A DNA stretch of 64,000 nt from Lysinibacillus fusiformis (lineage in GTDB: Bacteria > Bacillota > Bacilli > Bacillales_A > Planococcaceae), in assembly GCF_016925635.1 (NCBI RefSeq), contig NZ_CP070490.1:1928001-1992000 (forward strand). Direction: 5' to 3'. The notes below the pieces were generated by a model. That model did not search any database. It was not told where the DNA came from and worked only from the letters and a program-made list of their open reading frames with translations. Of the stretch, positions 11,714-19,958 are shown one piece after another. A program made the position numbers and the translations under genes. Each line of letters opens with the position of its first letter. Position 1 is the first letter of the stretch.

Positions 11714-11733
11714 GTTCATGTAAAGTTCATATT
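11714..11733 (+). promoter_or_regulatory. HssR-type direct repeat
   Basis: GTTCATGTA-AA-GTTCATATT is a 9-2-9 direct repeat immediately after the hssS stop and about 50 nt before the next gene. A -10-like TAAACT lies near 11741. As I recall, the published HssR site is a direct repeat of GTTCATATT with a 2-nt spacer; one half here is exact and the other differs at two positions. Confidence 0.75.
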
Positions 11734-11783
11734 CACACGATAAACTGCTACTTAGTTGAAACACACATAGGGGGAGTTATCGT

Positions 11784-12191
11784 ATGGAACAAAAGTGGAG
11801 CATACGCCTTATTCGATTAGCGGCCATCTTTGCTTTAATCGGCACATATTTAGGTTCACATATGTCGGGATCAGGCAGCTATGAAAATAGACCGATACAT
11901 GCACATATTTTACTGGTCGGGTGGCTTAGTATGTTTGCCTGGGGTATTTTTTATAGAGCCTTCAAAGTGAAATCACAAAAATTAGTAACTATTCACGGTT
12001 GGACAGCCATTATCGGTGTTTTGGGTTTAACGTTAGGCATGTGGTTTTACAATATCAATCCATTTAATTTTGGTAGTACTTTTACATTAGTCTTCTTTAT
12101 TGTAGGAGGAACTACGCTATTAATTAGCTTCGCTTTATTTATTGTTGTAACATTCATGATTCATCAACAAAAGGATAATATCATCCATTAA
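11784..12191 (+). CDS. small four-helix membrane protein, haem-oxidase-like
   Basis: 135 aa with four predicted membrane helices (about 8-26, 38-55, 70-90 and 98-125). Histidines sit at the helix borders, notably IHAHILLVGW (39 and 41) and VTIHGW. The pattern resembles the short proteins often annotated as cytochrome c oxidase subunit I-like. GGGGGAG precedes the ATG. It follows hssS and carries the HssR-type direct repeat, so it is probably haem-induced. This is the position where hrtAB is expected in other Firmicutes. A role in haem binding, tolerance or respiration is inference. Confidence 0.75.
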   Translation: MEQKWSIRLIRLAAIFALIGTYLGSHMSGSGSYENRPIHAHILLVGWLSMFAWGIFYRAFKVKSQKLVTIHGWTAIIGVLGLTLGMWFYNINPFNFGSTFTLVFFIVGGTTLLISFALFIVVTFMIHQQKDNIIH

Positions 12192-12192
12192 T

Positions 12193-12230
12193 AAAACCTA
12201 CCGTGTCATTCGTGATGCGGTAGGTTTTAA
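12193..12230. terminator. bidirectional terminator
   Basis: AAAACCTACCG pairs with CGGTAGGTTTT. A on one side and T on the other make it usable in both directions. It serves the membrane protein gene and the convergent Sel1 gene, whose stop is 6 nt away. Confidence 0.85.
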
Positions 12231-12235
12231 AATGT

Positions 12236-14176
12236 TTATTTAATATCTTCAAGTGACTTTTTCAGCCATCTTGTAGCCTCTTGATAGTCTTGTGCAACAC
12301 CATGCCCTTTTTTGTAGAGCATACCAAGCTGGAATTGAGCTTTTTGATGCCCTTGATTAGCAGCTAGTCGATAAAGCTGGGCAGCCTTTGCAAAGTCCTT
12401 TGGTACGCCCTGTCCATGAATGTGCATTTGAGCTAATTGGTATTGTGCCTTCACATGTCCTTGTGATGCAGCCTGTTCAATCCATTTAGCTGCCTCTGTG
12501 TAATCCTGCTCTACACCTTTACCTTTATCAAATAAATTACCAAGTTGATACTGCGCACCTGCATGGCCTTGAATGGCAGCTAGGCGATAACACCTACGTG
12601 CCTCCTCAAGATTCAAGCTAACCCCTAATCCCTGTTCATATAGTAGGCCTAATTGATATTCAGCTTGAATATGTGATTGATCTGTTGCTGCTCGCCACCA
12701 TTTCACGGCCTCCCTATAATTTATAGGAACGCCTGTGCCTGATGTCAGTAATAGGCCAAGCTCATACTGTGCATCTGCATAGCCTTTTTCAGCCGCAGCC
12801 ATAAAATACGACATTGCTTTGGCTGGTTCTTGAAGCTGATATACATATAGACGTCCTAGCTCGAAGCCAGCGCTGATATGGCCATTGTCAGCGGCTAGCA
12901 GTAGCCACTTTTCTGCTGACACAAGATCCTGTTCTTTTTCATACAGTAGGCCAAGACAGTACTGAGCATTTAAATGTCCTTTATGTGCCGCTAGCTTGAA
13001 CCATTTTAAAGCTTCTAGATGATCTTTCGTCATTCCTTGCCCAGTGTTGTAGAGCATTGCCAGTTGAAACTCTGCGTTCACATGGTCCTGTAAAGCAGCC
13101 ATATGAAACCATTTTGCTGCTTCTTCTAGGTTTTGGGGAATACCACGCCCTTTAAGGTGCATATAGCCGAGATTATATTGAGCACTCGCATCTCCTGCTA
13201 AGGCAGCCATTTCGAAATAAGTGATGGCCTCTTCATAGTTTTGTTCTACACCTGTGCCATTGTGATAAAGGAAGCCTAGATTGTTTTGCGCGCTTGTATT
13301 ACCTTGATTGGCTGCTAAGGTATACCACTTGGCTGCTTCGTGAAAGTTCTGAGACATGCCTAACCCTTGATTATAGAGTACCCCTAAATTGTATTGAGCG
13401 TCAGCATTCCCTAAATCAGCCGCTATTTGGTAATGACGCACAGCCTCCATATAATCCTGTGTAACACCTTGACCTAGATGAAAAAGTACCCCGAGGCTAT
13501 AGTGAGCATTTGCGTCATTCTGTGCGGCAGCTCGTTCATACCACATTTTTGCAAGCCTATAGTCTCTTTCCACCCCTCGTCCATGATTGTAAAGAGCACC
13601 TAAATTATATTGAGCACTTGCATCTCCGTTATGTGCCGCTACTTCAAACCATTTGGCTGCATGTGTGTAAGCCTCTGGCGATTGATCATGTTGGAGTATG
13701 TTTTGATCAAATATTGAAGGAAGCTCTGCAGCGTGAGAGGGAAGGCGTGCTGATCTGAAACTACGATCATAGCGCTTCATAAACCATTCAACAATATCGC
13801 TAAGATAATCCAAAACAATTTTAGCTGCTTTGGCTTCCACAATGTCATTACTAGTATGGCTTGTCATTTTATGAATTAAATTCATCAATAAATAAATCCG
13901 ACGAGGATGAATTTGCGCTACAAAACTTCGATTATTTAATAGCATTCGAACATTTTTGATTTTAGGTTCGGTATGCATTTCCAATCGATAAATCTCATAT
14001 AAAATTTCCTCTAATACAAGAAGTGACTTTTGTAAAGATTCTGCTGGGGTTGAAATGGCGAGCAAACTAGCATCCTGTAAATTTTTAGCTAACTTTGTGA
14101 AGGACAGCTGCCTTAATTTTTGACATTGTTCTTCAAGATTTTCGTAATGCATGACGATAGTACTCACCTCTTTCAT
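12236..14176 (-). CDS. Sel1-repeat protein with 13 tandem repeats
   Basis: 646 aa. Residues 1 to about 175 are a helical N-terminal region, followed by 13 consecutive 36-residue Sel1-like repeats with the pattern AQYNLGxLYxxGxGVxxDYxEAxKWY. The array forms a superhelical scaffold for protein interaction. Repeats 7 and 8 are shortened or diverged. There is no signal peptide, so the protein is probably cytoplasmic. The start at 14176 is backed by CGAGGT 6 nt upstream; an internal ATG at 14152 is weaker. No catalytic domain was seen and the partner is unknown. It stands alone, convergent with the preceding gene and divergent from the next. Confidence 0.88.
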   Translation of the reverse strand: MKEVSTIVMHYENLEEQCQKLRQLSFTKLAKNLQDASLLAISTPAESLQKSLLVLEEILYEIYRLEMHTEPKIKNVRMLLNNRSFVAQIHPRRIYLLMNLIHKMTSHTSNDIVEAKAAKIVLDYLSDIVEWFMKRYDRSFRSARLPSHAAELPSIFDQNILQHDQSPEAYTHAAKWFEVAAHNGDASAQYNLGALYNHGRGVERDYRLAKMWYERAAAQNDANAHYSLGVLFHLGQGVTQDYMEAVRHYQIAADLGNADAQYNLGVLYNQGLGMSQNFHEAAKWYTLAANQGNTSAQNNLGFLYHNGTGVEQNYEEAITYFEMAALAGDASAQYNLGYMHLKGRGIPQNLEEAAKWFHMAALQDHVNAEFQLAMLYNTGQGMTKDHLEALKWFKLAAHKGHLNAQYCLGLLYEKEQDLVSAEKWLLLAADNGHISAGFELGRLYVYQLQEPAKAMSYFMAAAEKGYADAQYELGLLLTSGTGVPINYREAVKWWRAATDQSHIQAEYQLGLLYEQGLGVSLNLEEARRCYRLAAIQGHAGAQYQLGNLFDKGKGVEQDYTEAAKWIEQAASQGHVKAQYQLAQMHIHGQGVPKDFAKAAQLYRLAANQGHQKAQFQLGMLYKKGHGVAQDYQEATRWLKKSLEDIK

Positions 14177-14416
14177 TAATTACCTCGGCGTTATTGCAGC
14201 TGAACCTTCGCCTTTGCACAGATAAACATTCCGTCCTACGAGCCTTTTTGCAAAGCGCCTCTTTATCTCTTTGTTCATATATCGGAGAAAAATCGATATT
14301 ATTGATATGTTTTAATGGGATTCATCAGTTGAATTGTTGCTGTGACATGATACTATTTGATATAAGGGAGATTCGTAGCTACGGAGAACCTGTCAGCCTT
14401 TAGGTGGGGGATCGAA

Positions 14417-15130
14417 ATGAAAAATATTGCAGCCATTATACCAGCATATAATCCACAACAATCACTCATTACCTATGTACATCAATTATTAGCAACGACC
14501 ATTACACAAATCATCATTGTCAATGATGGGAGTGATCAAAAATATAAGGATATTTTTGAAAATCTAAATAAAATTGAACGCTGCCAAGTACTACAGCATG
14601 ACTGCAATATTGGTAAGGGTGGCGCACTTAAGACCGCCTTTGCATATATACGACAACAACAAGCAAGGTGCCATGGTATCCTTACAGTTGGAGCACATGG
14701 GCAACATACTTTACAAGATGTAAAGCTTGTCTTAACGATGACAAAGGTGTTTTCAGAAGGGATAGTGCTAGGTGTACGTAACTTTCGTTCAGCTGATAGT
14801 ACATTCCTTTCTTATTGGGGAAATCGTGCAACAAGCTTATTTTTTGAGTTATTGTATCACAAGAAATTAATGGATACACAAACAGGTTTGCGCTATATTT
14901 CGATAAATGAGTTGCCTTGGCTAATGAAGGTAAAAGGTGAACGCTATGATTATGATACAAATATGTTAATTGCTGCACTTAAAAGAAAGTGTCCAATTTT
15001 CGAGGTAGAAATTGGGCAATTACGTATAAAGAAGAATTCAATAATCCAGTACGATGAAATAACAAACGCTGGTACCATTATTACGAGAATGCTCATGAAT
15101 TATTTAAAGCCAAGGAATAGTAATGGCTAG
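14417..15130 (+). CDS. GT2-fold glycosyltransferase-like protein lacking DxD
   Basis: 237 aa. GT-A fold of family 2: N-terminal AAIIPAYNP, the IIIVNDGSDQK nucleotide-binding strand, and NIGKGGALKTAF as in polyprenol-phosphate mannosyltransferase-like enzymes. The place of the metal-binding DxDGQH motif reads TVGAHGQH (near residues 93-100), so both aspartates expected to hold the divalent metal are replaced. No C-terminal membrane helices are present. It may be a catalytically altered or non-catalytic member. The start follows GGTGGGGG. The gene is monocistronic or weakly linked to the next gene, 84 nt away. Confidence 0.8.
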   Translation: MKNIAAIIPAYNPQQSLITYVHQLLATTITQIIIVNDGSDQKYKDIFENLNKIERCQVLQHDCNIGKGGALKTAFAYIRQQQARCHGILTVGAHGQHTLQDVKLVLTMTKVFSEGIVLGVRNFRSADSTFLSYWGNRATSLFFELLYHKKLMDTQTGLRYISINELPWLMKVKGERYDYDTNMLIAALKRKCPIFEVEIGQLRIKKNSIIQYDEITNAGTIITRMLMNYLKPRNSNG

Positions 15131-15214
15131 GTTTAAATTTAAAATAATGAGCTAGGATAAAGAATAACCATTACTCATGAGAGCGTAGCGAGTATAAGAG
15201 AAGGAGCAATGTTT

Positions 15215-15475
15215 ATGGAATATTCAGATCAAGTAAAAAATCGTGTAAAACGGATGGAAGGACAGCTACGTGGCATTTTGAAAATGATGGAGGAGGAAAA
15301 GGACTGTAAGGCAGTCATTACACAATTATCAGCAGTACGCTCTGCTGTAGACCGTACAGTTGGGGTTATTGTCAGTACAAATCTATTGGAATGTGTACAA
15401 AATGCTGAAGGGGATGGCGAAAAAATGAATGAGGCCATTCAGGAAGCAGTTAATTTAGTTGTGAAAAGTAGATAG
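15215..15475 (+). CDS. CsoR/FrmR-family repressor, CstR-like persulfide sensor
   Basis: 86 aa, an all-helical DUF156/CsoR-family DNA-binding protein. I chose the ATG at 15215 because GGAG is 8 nt upstream; the ATG at 15209 is only 2 nt away from it. With this start the two cysteines are Cys31 (KDCKAV) and Cys60 (LLECVQ), and the position of the copper-ligand histidine of CsoR is Asn56. A C-N-C pattern argues against a copper sensor and for CstR, which senses persulfides and polysulfides through two cysteines. No sulfide-oxidation gene lies beside it, so its targets are elsewhere, apart from probable autoregulation. Confidence 0.82.
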   Translation: MEYSDQVKNRVKRMEGQLRGILKMMEEEKDCKAVITQLSAVRSAVDRTVGVIVSTNLLECVQNAEGDGEKMNEAIQEAVNLVVKSR

Positions 15476-15549
15476 AAGTTATGAATTTGTAATAAGAATA
15501 CAAAAGACAGTAACTTAGAATTTTATTAAATCAACAAACAAATATTAAC

Positions 15550-15592
15550 AAGCACAATTGGACCCTTAAGTGAGTTCTTTGTGCTTTTTTTG
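15550..15592 (+). terminator. terminator after the CstR-like gene
   Basis: AAGCACAA pairs with TTTGTGCTT around a roughly 20-nt loop that is itself partly paired (GGACCCTTAAGTGAGTTC), followed by seven T. Confidence 0.8.
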
Positions 15593-15628
15593 TATATAAT
15601 GTAAAGAAGACGGTTGGAGGTGAGGAGT

Positions 15629-16924
15629 TTGTGGAAGAAATTAGCTATAATTGCCATTATTATTATTTTTATTGATCCCATTTATACGGCTGGTAAGGCG
15701 GTTGTTCAGCAGGTGGTTGATTGGACAAATAATGATGAAATAGAAACTATGCTTCTTTCAACAAAGGAGAAAATCGTAGATGTTACTGCAAGACTTTCAG
15801 ATAATGCCTCAATTGAAACAGCCCTACCGATAGAAGATGTACATGAAGCGGAGGTAGCCCCTACAGCTCCACCAATTCAGAAACCTGAAACAAAGTTAGT
15901 CGTGACAAATGCCAAGGAAATGGCTGATGCGATGTATGCGTATTATAATAGCTTTTCACCGAAGTTTGAAATTCAATATAAAGGGAATACACAGCGAATT
16001 GAACAAATTGTAGAAGAGGCCTATAACAATGCTATTAAACGAGATGACTATGTTTATGGCCATGTAAGTAAACATTCAATTCGATATGAATATGGACGAA
16101 ATAAAGCAACTATTTTTGGAGAGCAGAGCTATTTAATGACGCCAGAGCAGGCTGCTTATGTAGAGATGAATGTTCAAGAAATCATCGCCAAAATTAGTAA
16201 AAAATCTATGACGAATGTAGAAAAGGTAAAGGCTGTCAATGACTTTATTGTTGCCAATACTTCTTATACGGATCAAACGAATTCTAGTCCACATAGTGCT
16301 TATACCGTTCTTGCCGAGCATGGGGGAGTATGTCAGGGCTATGCTTTACTTGCTCACTCTATGCTTCAAAAACTGGGTATAGAAACAAAATATATCGTGG
16401 GCTATGTAGGTCAAGAGGGACATGCGTGGAATCTTGTGAAGCTGGATGGACAGTGGTATCATCTCGATACGACATGGAATGATCCAGTACCAGATCGTAA
16501 GGGTGCAATACGTTACCAATACTTTTTAGTAGATGATCGTACAATGGCGAAGGATCACACGTGGATTGCTGAAGACTACCCGAAGGCAACAAGCACAATG
16601 TATAGTTATTACCATGATATTGACTTCCCAGCACAGGCTGGAGACCAATTGTTTTTTAGTAATATTTCAGATGACAATAAGTTATATGTACTTGATATGA
16701 AAACTGGTAAGACAAAGCGTGTCACAAATTCTCGTGCACAATATATCGTTTATTCGGATGGCTGGCTCTACTTTAGTAATTATTCCCGAGGGGCGTATTT
16801 AACAAAGATTCGTCCAGATGGCAGTGGAGAAGAGGTACTAAATAGGGAGGATACGAAGGATTTATTTATAAAGGATGGCTATCTCTATTTTACGACCAAT
16901 GAATTGAAGAGAATGGCACTCTAA
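15629..16924 (+). CDS. membrane-anchored transglutaminase-like protein
   Basis: About 431 aa. One N-terminal membrane anchor (WKKLAIIAIIIIFIDPIY), a linker of about 70 residues, then a transglutaminase/cysteine-protease fold with a full Cys-His-Asp triad: Cys235 in HGGVCQGYA, His265 in EGHAWN, Asp280 in YHLDTTWND. The last 100 residues resemble the beta-propeller units of DUF5050 (LFFSNISDDNKLYVLDMKTG and similar). It probably acts outside the membrane on peptides or cell-wall material. The TTG at 15629 is preferred because GGAGG is 8 nt upstream; the upstream TTG at 15614 lacks a site. Repeat copy A begins right after the stop. Confidence 0.8.
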   Translation: MWKKLAIIAIIIIFIDPIYTAGKAVVQQVVDWTNNDEIETMLLSTKEKIVDVTARLSDNASIETALPIEDVHEAEVAPTAPPIQKPETKLVVTNAKEMADAMYAYYNSFSPKFEIQYKGNTQRIEQIVEEAYNNAIKRDDYVYGHVSKHSIRYEYGRNKATIFGEQSYLMTPEQAAYVEMNVQEIIAKISKKSMTNVEKVKAVNDFIVANTSYTDQTNSSPHSAYTVLAEHGGVCQGYALLAHSMLQKLGIETKYIVGYVGQEGHAWNLVKLDGQWYHLDTTWNDPVPDRKGAIRYQYFLVDDRTMAKDHTWIAEDYPKATSTMYSYYHDIDFPAQAGDQLFFSNISDDNKLYVLDMKTGKTKRVTNSRAQYIVYSDGWLYFSNYSRGAYLTKIRPDGSGEEVLNREDTKDLFIKDGYLYFTTNELKRMAL

Positions 16925-16930
16925 AACAAG

Positions 16931-17455
16931 AAAAAAGATGAAGTCAACGGCAGAAAAAGCAACTTGGCAAGGTGAGAGGTTGATTTCCGTTCCGCCAGCG
17001 TCCTTTCCAGGGGCGTCCGATGAGCCGCTTCACTCACTAACGTTCGCTCCAGGGTCTCCTCTGTGACGCTAAATCCCCTAGGAGTGACGCTGGCTCCACT
17101 CCAATCAACCATGCTGCAAAAGTGTCTTTGCTTTATCTTTCATACTAGCCGTAGTGATCAAAATAGCCCATGATTTGTATAATTAGATAGGCTCTTATTT
17201 TCATTGTGTAGTGACAACACCCCTTCATAAAGAGTAGTGAATAACTTCACTTTATTTGAAAACCTTTGCTAAAAAGGTAACACTTTTGTGGGTTGGAGTG
17301 GAAGGCTACGTGACTCCCGTGGGATAGCGAGACAGGCAAACTCTAAACGGAGCGGTAGCGGAGGAAGCGATTCGGCGCTCGCCCACAGGAAAGCAAGTAG
17401 CCTGCAACGGAATTTCATTTCTACCTTTCAATTGACTGTTTTGTTTTTCAACACT
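16931..17455 (-). repeat. two-hairpin repeat family, copy A
   Basis: Copy of a non-coding repeat shared with 27233-27773, 34198-34726, 41799-42085 and 54128-54515. It is in inverted orientation relative to the 27, 34 and 41 kb copies. The left half is module 2, bounded by GGTTGATT-type sequence and its complement. The right half is module 1, bounded by GGCTAC. A spacer of about 170 nt lies between them. The right end reads TTTTTCAACAC and is 5 nt from the terminator hairpin at 17461. The other end (AACAAGAAAAAAGATG) has lost the matching inverted repeat. Both halves contain long pseudo-open frames but no credible gene. It fills the 548-nt gap between two convergent genes. Confidence 0.88.
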
Positions 17456-17460
17456 AAGAA

Positions 17461-17496
17461 AAGGGCAATGACTTATAAACAGTCATATGCCCTTTT
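17461..17496 (-). terminator. terminator overlapping the kinase gene 3' end
   Basis: AAGGGCAATGACT and AGTCATATGCCCTT form the stem, with AT-rich flanks on both sides. The kinase stop codon (17473-17475) lies inside the hairpin. It can serve both strands. Confidence 0.75.
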
Positions 17497-18420
17497 TGTA
17501 CGTTCAATCAGATAAGTAATAGGCTGGTGCTGACAAAATGTAATGTTCACTTGAGGATACATGGAGGTAATTTGCTCTGTGAAAATTTTTAAAATGAGCG
17601 GATTATGCTTCATGGCACCACCATTACAATAAAAAGAGAATGGTTCATTCTGATAGTTAATTTTTTTCAATACAGCCCTTGCTAGAAGGACTAGTTCGTG
17701 GGCAGCTTGTTGAGATATTTCGATGGCGCAAGGATCTTCTTGCTCGACTGCCTTTGCCACAAAGGAGCCCATCTTGGCCAGTTGTGCATTTGTATAGGAA
17801 GGGTGGAATAACCATTCAGCAAGCTCTGTAACATCCTGTATACCTAAAGACTGATAGACAGCTTCCTTTAAGATCGTTGGCCTACCACGACCATCCTCCA
17901 TTTTAAATATAGCTCTTACGACTTCTTGCCCTAACCAATACCCACTTCCTTCATCGCCAGCCCGATGTCCCCAGCCCCCAGCACGTACAATTCGTTGTCC
18001 ATTATAGGCATAGGCAATAGCTCCTGTTCCAGCAATGAGTAGTGCACCTGCCTGTCCAGCAGTCACACCTAGTAGTGTGGCCTCTGCATCATTTTCAATA
18101 ATCAGTGTATCGATTTGTAGCTCTGTGGTCTGAAGAGCGTTTTGAACAATGGCCACTACTGCTGCATGATCCTTAGGAGAATCAATGCCAGCTAATGCAA
18201 AGGTAGCTACAGCAATTTGAGAATGAGGGTGCTTTAGCAAAAAAGTTTCAACATTTGCTAAAAGCTCTTGTAAGATTGCTGTAGCTGATTCAACACCAAT
18301 GGCTTGATAATTAGAGCCCTTAGTGGATGTAGAATATTCAACGTTACCAGATTCAGCATGAACAACTGCACATGCTGTTTTTGTCGCCCCACCATCAATA
18401 ATCAATAACCATTGTTTCAT
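17473..18420 (-). CDS. BadF/BadG/NAGK-type sugar kinase
   Basis: 315 aa, ASKHA-fold ATPase of the BadF/BadG/BcrA family, which includes N-acetylglucosamine kinase. The phosphate-1 loop DGGATKT is at 9-15, AGTGAIAYA in the second domain, and GGWGHRAGDEGSGYWLG is the NAGK-like signature. It probably phosphorylates an amino sugar or related small molecule in the cytosol. The start at 18420 overlaps the stop of the lyase gene (ATGA), so the two are translationally coupled; three upstream codons beginning at 18429 leave no room for a ribosome binding site. Last gene of the transporter-lyase-kinase operon. Confidence 0.85.
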   Translation of the reverse strand: MKQWLLIIDGGATKTACAVVHAESGNVEYSTSTKGSNYQAIGVESATAILQELLANVETFLLKHPHSQIAVATFALAGIDSPKDHAAVVAIVQNALQTTELQIDTLIIENDAEATLLGVTAGQAGALLIAGTGAIAYAYNGQRIVRAGGWGHRAGDEGSGYWLGQEVVRAIFKMEDGRGRPTILKEAVYQSLGIQDVTELAEWLFHPSYTNAQLAKMGSFVAKAVEQEDPCAIEISQQAAHELVLLARAVLKKINYQNEPFSFYCNGGAMKHNPLILKIFTEQITSMYPQVNITFCQHQPITYLIERTKRAYDCL

Positions 18421-19931
18421 TGATTCCATTCCTCTAGAAAGGCTGTTAGTTCTTTTTCTGCTTCAATAATAGAGCTTTCCTTTAAGCGAATCCATTCATA
18501 AAAATCATGGGCATTCAATCTGGAGCGCTCAAGAGCATCCTTCATAGTAGCTGGAGCGGGACCACCCAGTAATGTTCGCACACCAACAAAAGATTCTGGT
18601 TTTAATGTCTTATAGAAATCCTCTTCCGAAATAGTTAATTCGTTGCCCGTAATCAATTTCGATTGTGTGTTTGCAAGACCCCATGTAAGGCTAGCCAATG
18701 ATTCCTCTCCATGAGCAAGTAGAACTTTAATACATTTACTAACAATACTATGCGCTTGACGGAACGAAATCCCCTCTGAACGTACTAACGTATCAGCGAG
18801 CTCAGTGACATTCGCAAAGCTATTCTCCGCGCGATTTTTTAATTTCTTTTTATTAACATCCATTGTAACAACAAGCGAACCAAACAACTCGTAAATGCCA
18901 ATTAATCGGTCAATGGCGCGCCATAAATAAGGCTGCATATCATCCTCCGTGTCTACGATATCTCCAAACGGTGTATTATGTACCATCTGTAATACAGTGC
19001 TTGCATCTCCTACAACCGCAGATAGTAATGAGCGTGTATGTTCTATAGAAACAGGATTACGTTTTTGAGGCATAATAGAGCTTATTTGCACATATGGACT
19101 TGCGAGTGTAAACGCATTAAACTCCTGAGTAGCCCATAATAAAAAGTCTTGAGAAGTACGACCTAGATTGAGTGCGGCAAGCTGTACAATACTTGCAGCT
19201 TCTGCTATATAATCTGCTCCTGCAACAGCATCCCATGCATTTTCGATAATATCATCGAAGGCAAGTAAATCACGCATACGTTCTCTACTAATATTAAAGC
19301 CTGTTGTTGTTAAGGCAGCGGCCCCCATACTACTGCGATTGACCGTTTTATAAACATGCTGCATTCGTTCAAAATCCCGCTCTAGCTGGTCGATGACAGC
19401 CTTTAAATAATGAGCGAAGGTTGTAGGCTGGGCCTGCTGTGTATGTGTGTAGCCAATCATAATGGTATCAATATGTTCCTCAGCAGCAGCGATTAAATCA
19501 TCACGTAATGTTAGTAACTCGCGCATTAATAATAATAATTTTTTCCTTAATGTCATTCGATAGATGGCGATTCCCATATCATTTCGGCTTCTGCCAATGT
19601 GAAGATTTCCAGCAACATCACCAGCAAGCTCTATTAATTTATTTTCAATGCGGAAAAATAAATCCTCATATTGGGGACTGTAATCCTCTAAACGATAATA
19701 ATTTAAGTCTATTTTTTTCAGAGCTATCCCAATTTGTTTTGCTTCATCTTTTTTTACAAGTCCTTGTTCTTCTAACATTTTTAAATGAGCAATATTGATT
19801 TGTAGCATGATTGTTAAAAAATTTTTCTTCGCCTCATCATAAGCTGGCTGTAAAACGATTTTTCGATAGATGTTAGAAGGGAATATCATCCCATCTTCCT
19901 GCTGTGTTTTGTTGCGAAAATCTTCAAACAT
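18417..19931 (-). CDS. argininosuccinate-lyase-like C-N lyase
   Basis: 504 aa, fumarase/aspartase superfamily, closest to ArgH. Superfamily signatures are intact: HIGRSRNDMG, GYTHTQQAQPTTFAHY and the flexible loop SSIMPQKRNP with the catalytic serine. True ArgH is usually about 460 aa and sits with argG; here the gene is longer and lies in an ABC-importer operon without arginine genes. ArgH-like enzymes also include EDDS lyase, which cleaves N-succinyl amines to fumarate. An uptake-and-cleavage role for an imported N-succinyl compound is therefore proposed as inference. The ATG at 19931 has GGGGG 8 nt upstream and is preferred over the one at 19937. Confidence 0.85.
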   Translation of the reverse strand: MFEDFRNKTQQEDGMIFPSNIYRKIVLQPAYDEAKKNFLTIMLQINIAHLKMLEEQGLVKKDEAKQIGIALKKIDLNYYRLEDYSPQYEDLFFRIENKLIELAGDVAGNLHIGRSRNDMGIAIYRMTLRKKLLLLMRELLTLRDDLIAAAEEHIDTIMIGYTHTQQAQPTTFAHYLKAVIDQLERDFERMQHVYKTVNRSSMGAAALTTTGFNISRERMRDLLAFDDIIENAWDAVAGADYIAEAASIVQLAALNLGRTSQDFLLWATQEFNAFTLASPYVQISSIMPQKRNPVSIEHTRSLLSAVVGDASTVLQMVHNTPFGDIVDTEDDMQPYLWRAIDRLIGIYELFGSLVVTMDVNKKKLKNRAENSFANVTELADTLVRSEGISFRQAHSIVSKCIKVLLAHGEESLASLTWGLANTQSKLITGNELTISEEDFYKTLKPESFVGVRTLLGGPAPATMKDALERSRLNAHDFYEWIRLKESSIIEAEKELTAFLEEWNQ

Positions 19932-19958
19932 TGTCATGGCCCCCTAATAGATTGGCAG

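Noticed and set aside
11784..12191. HrtA or HrtB haem exporter
   Set aside because: The protein is 135 aa with four helices and has no ATPase or FtsX-like permease features.
14194..14403. 69-codon open frame before the GT2-like gene
   Set aside because: No ribosome binding site, cysteine-rich random-looking sequence, no family resemblance.
16921..17112. Recurrent open frame MVDWSGASVTPRG... (also at 27550-27789 and 54074-54343)
   Set aside because: It recurs only because module 2 of the non-coding repeat recurs. No ribosome binding site is seen and frames break differently in each copy.
17288..17515. Open frame MGWSGRLRDSRG...
   Set aside because: Lies across module 1 of repeat A and the kinase terminator. 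No family resemblance.
18417..19931. Housekeeping argininosuccinate lyase
   Set aside because: It could be ArgH by family, but no argG or other arginine gene is linked and it lies in an importer operon. Only a family-level name is given.
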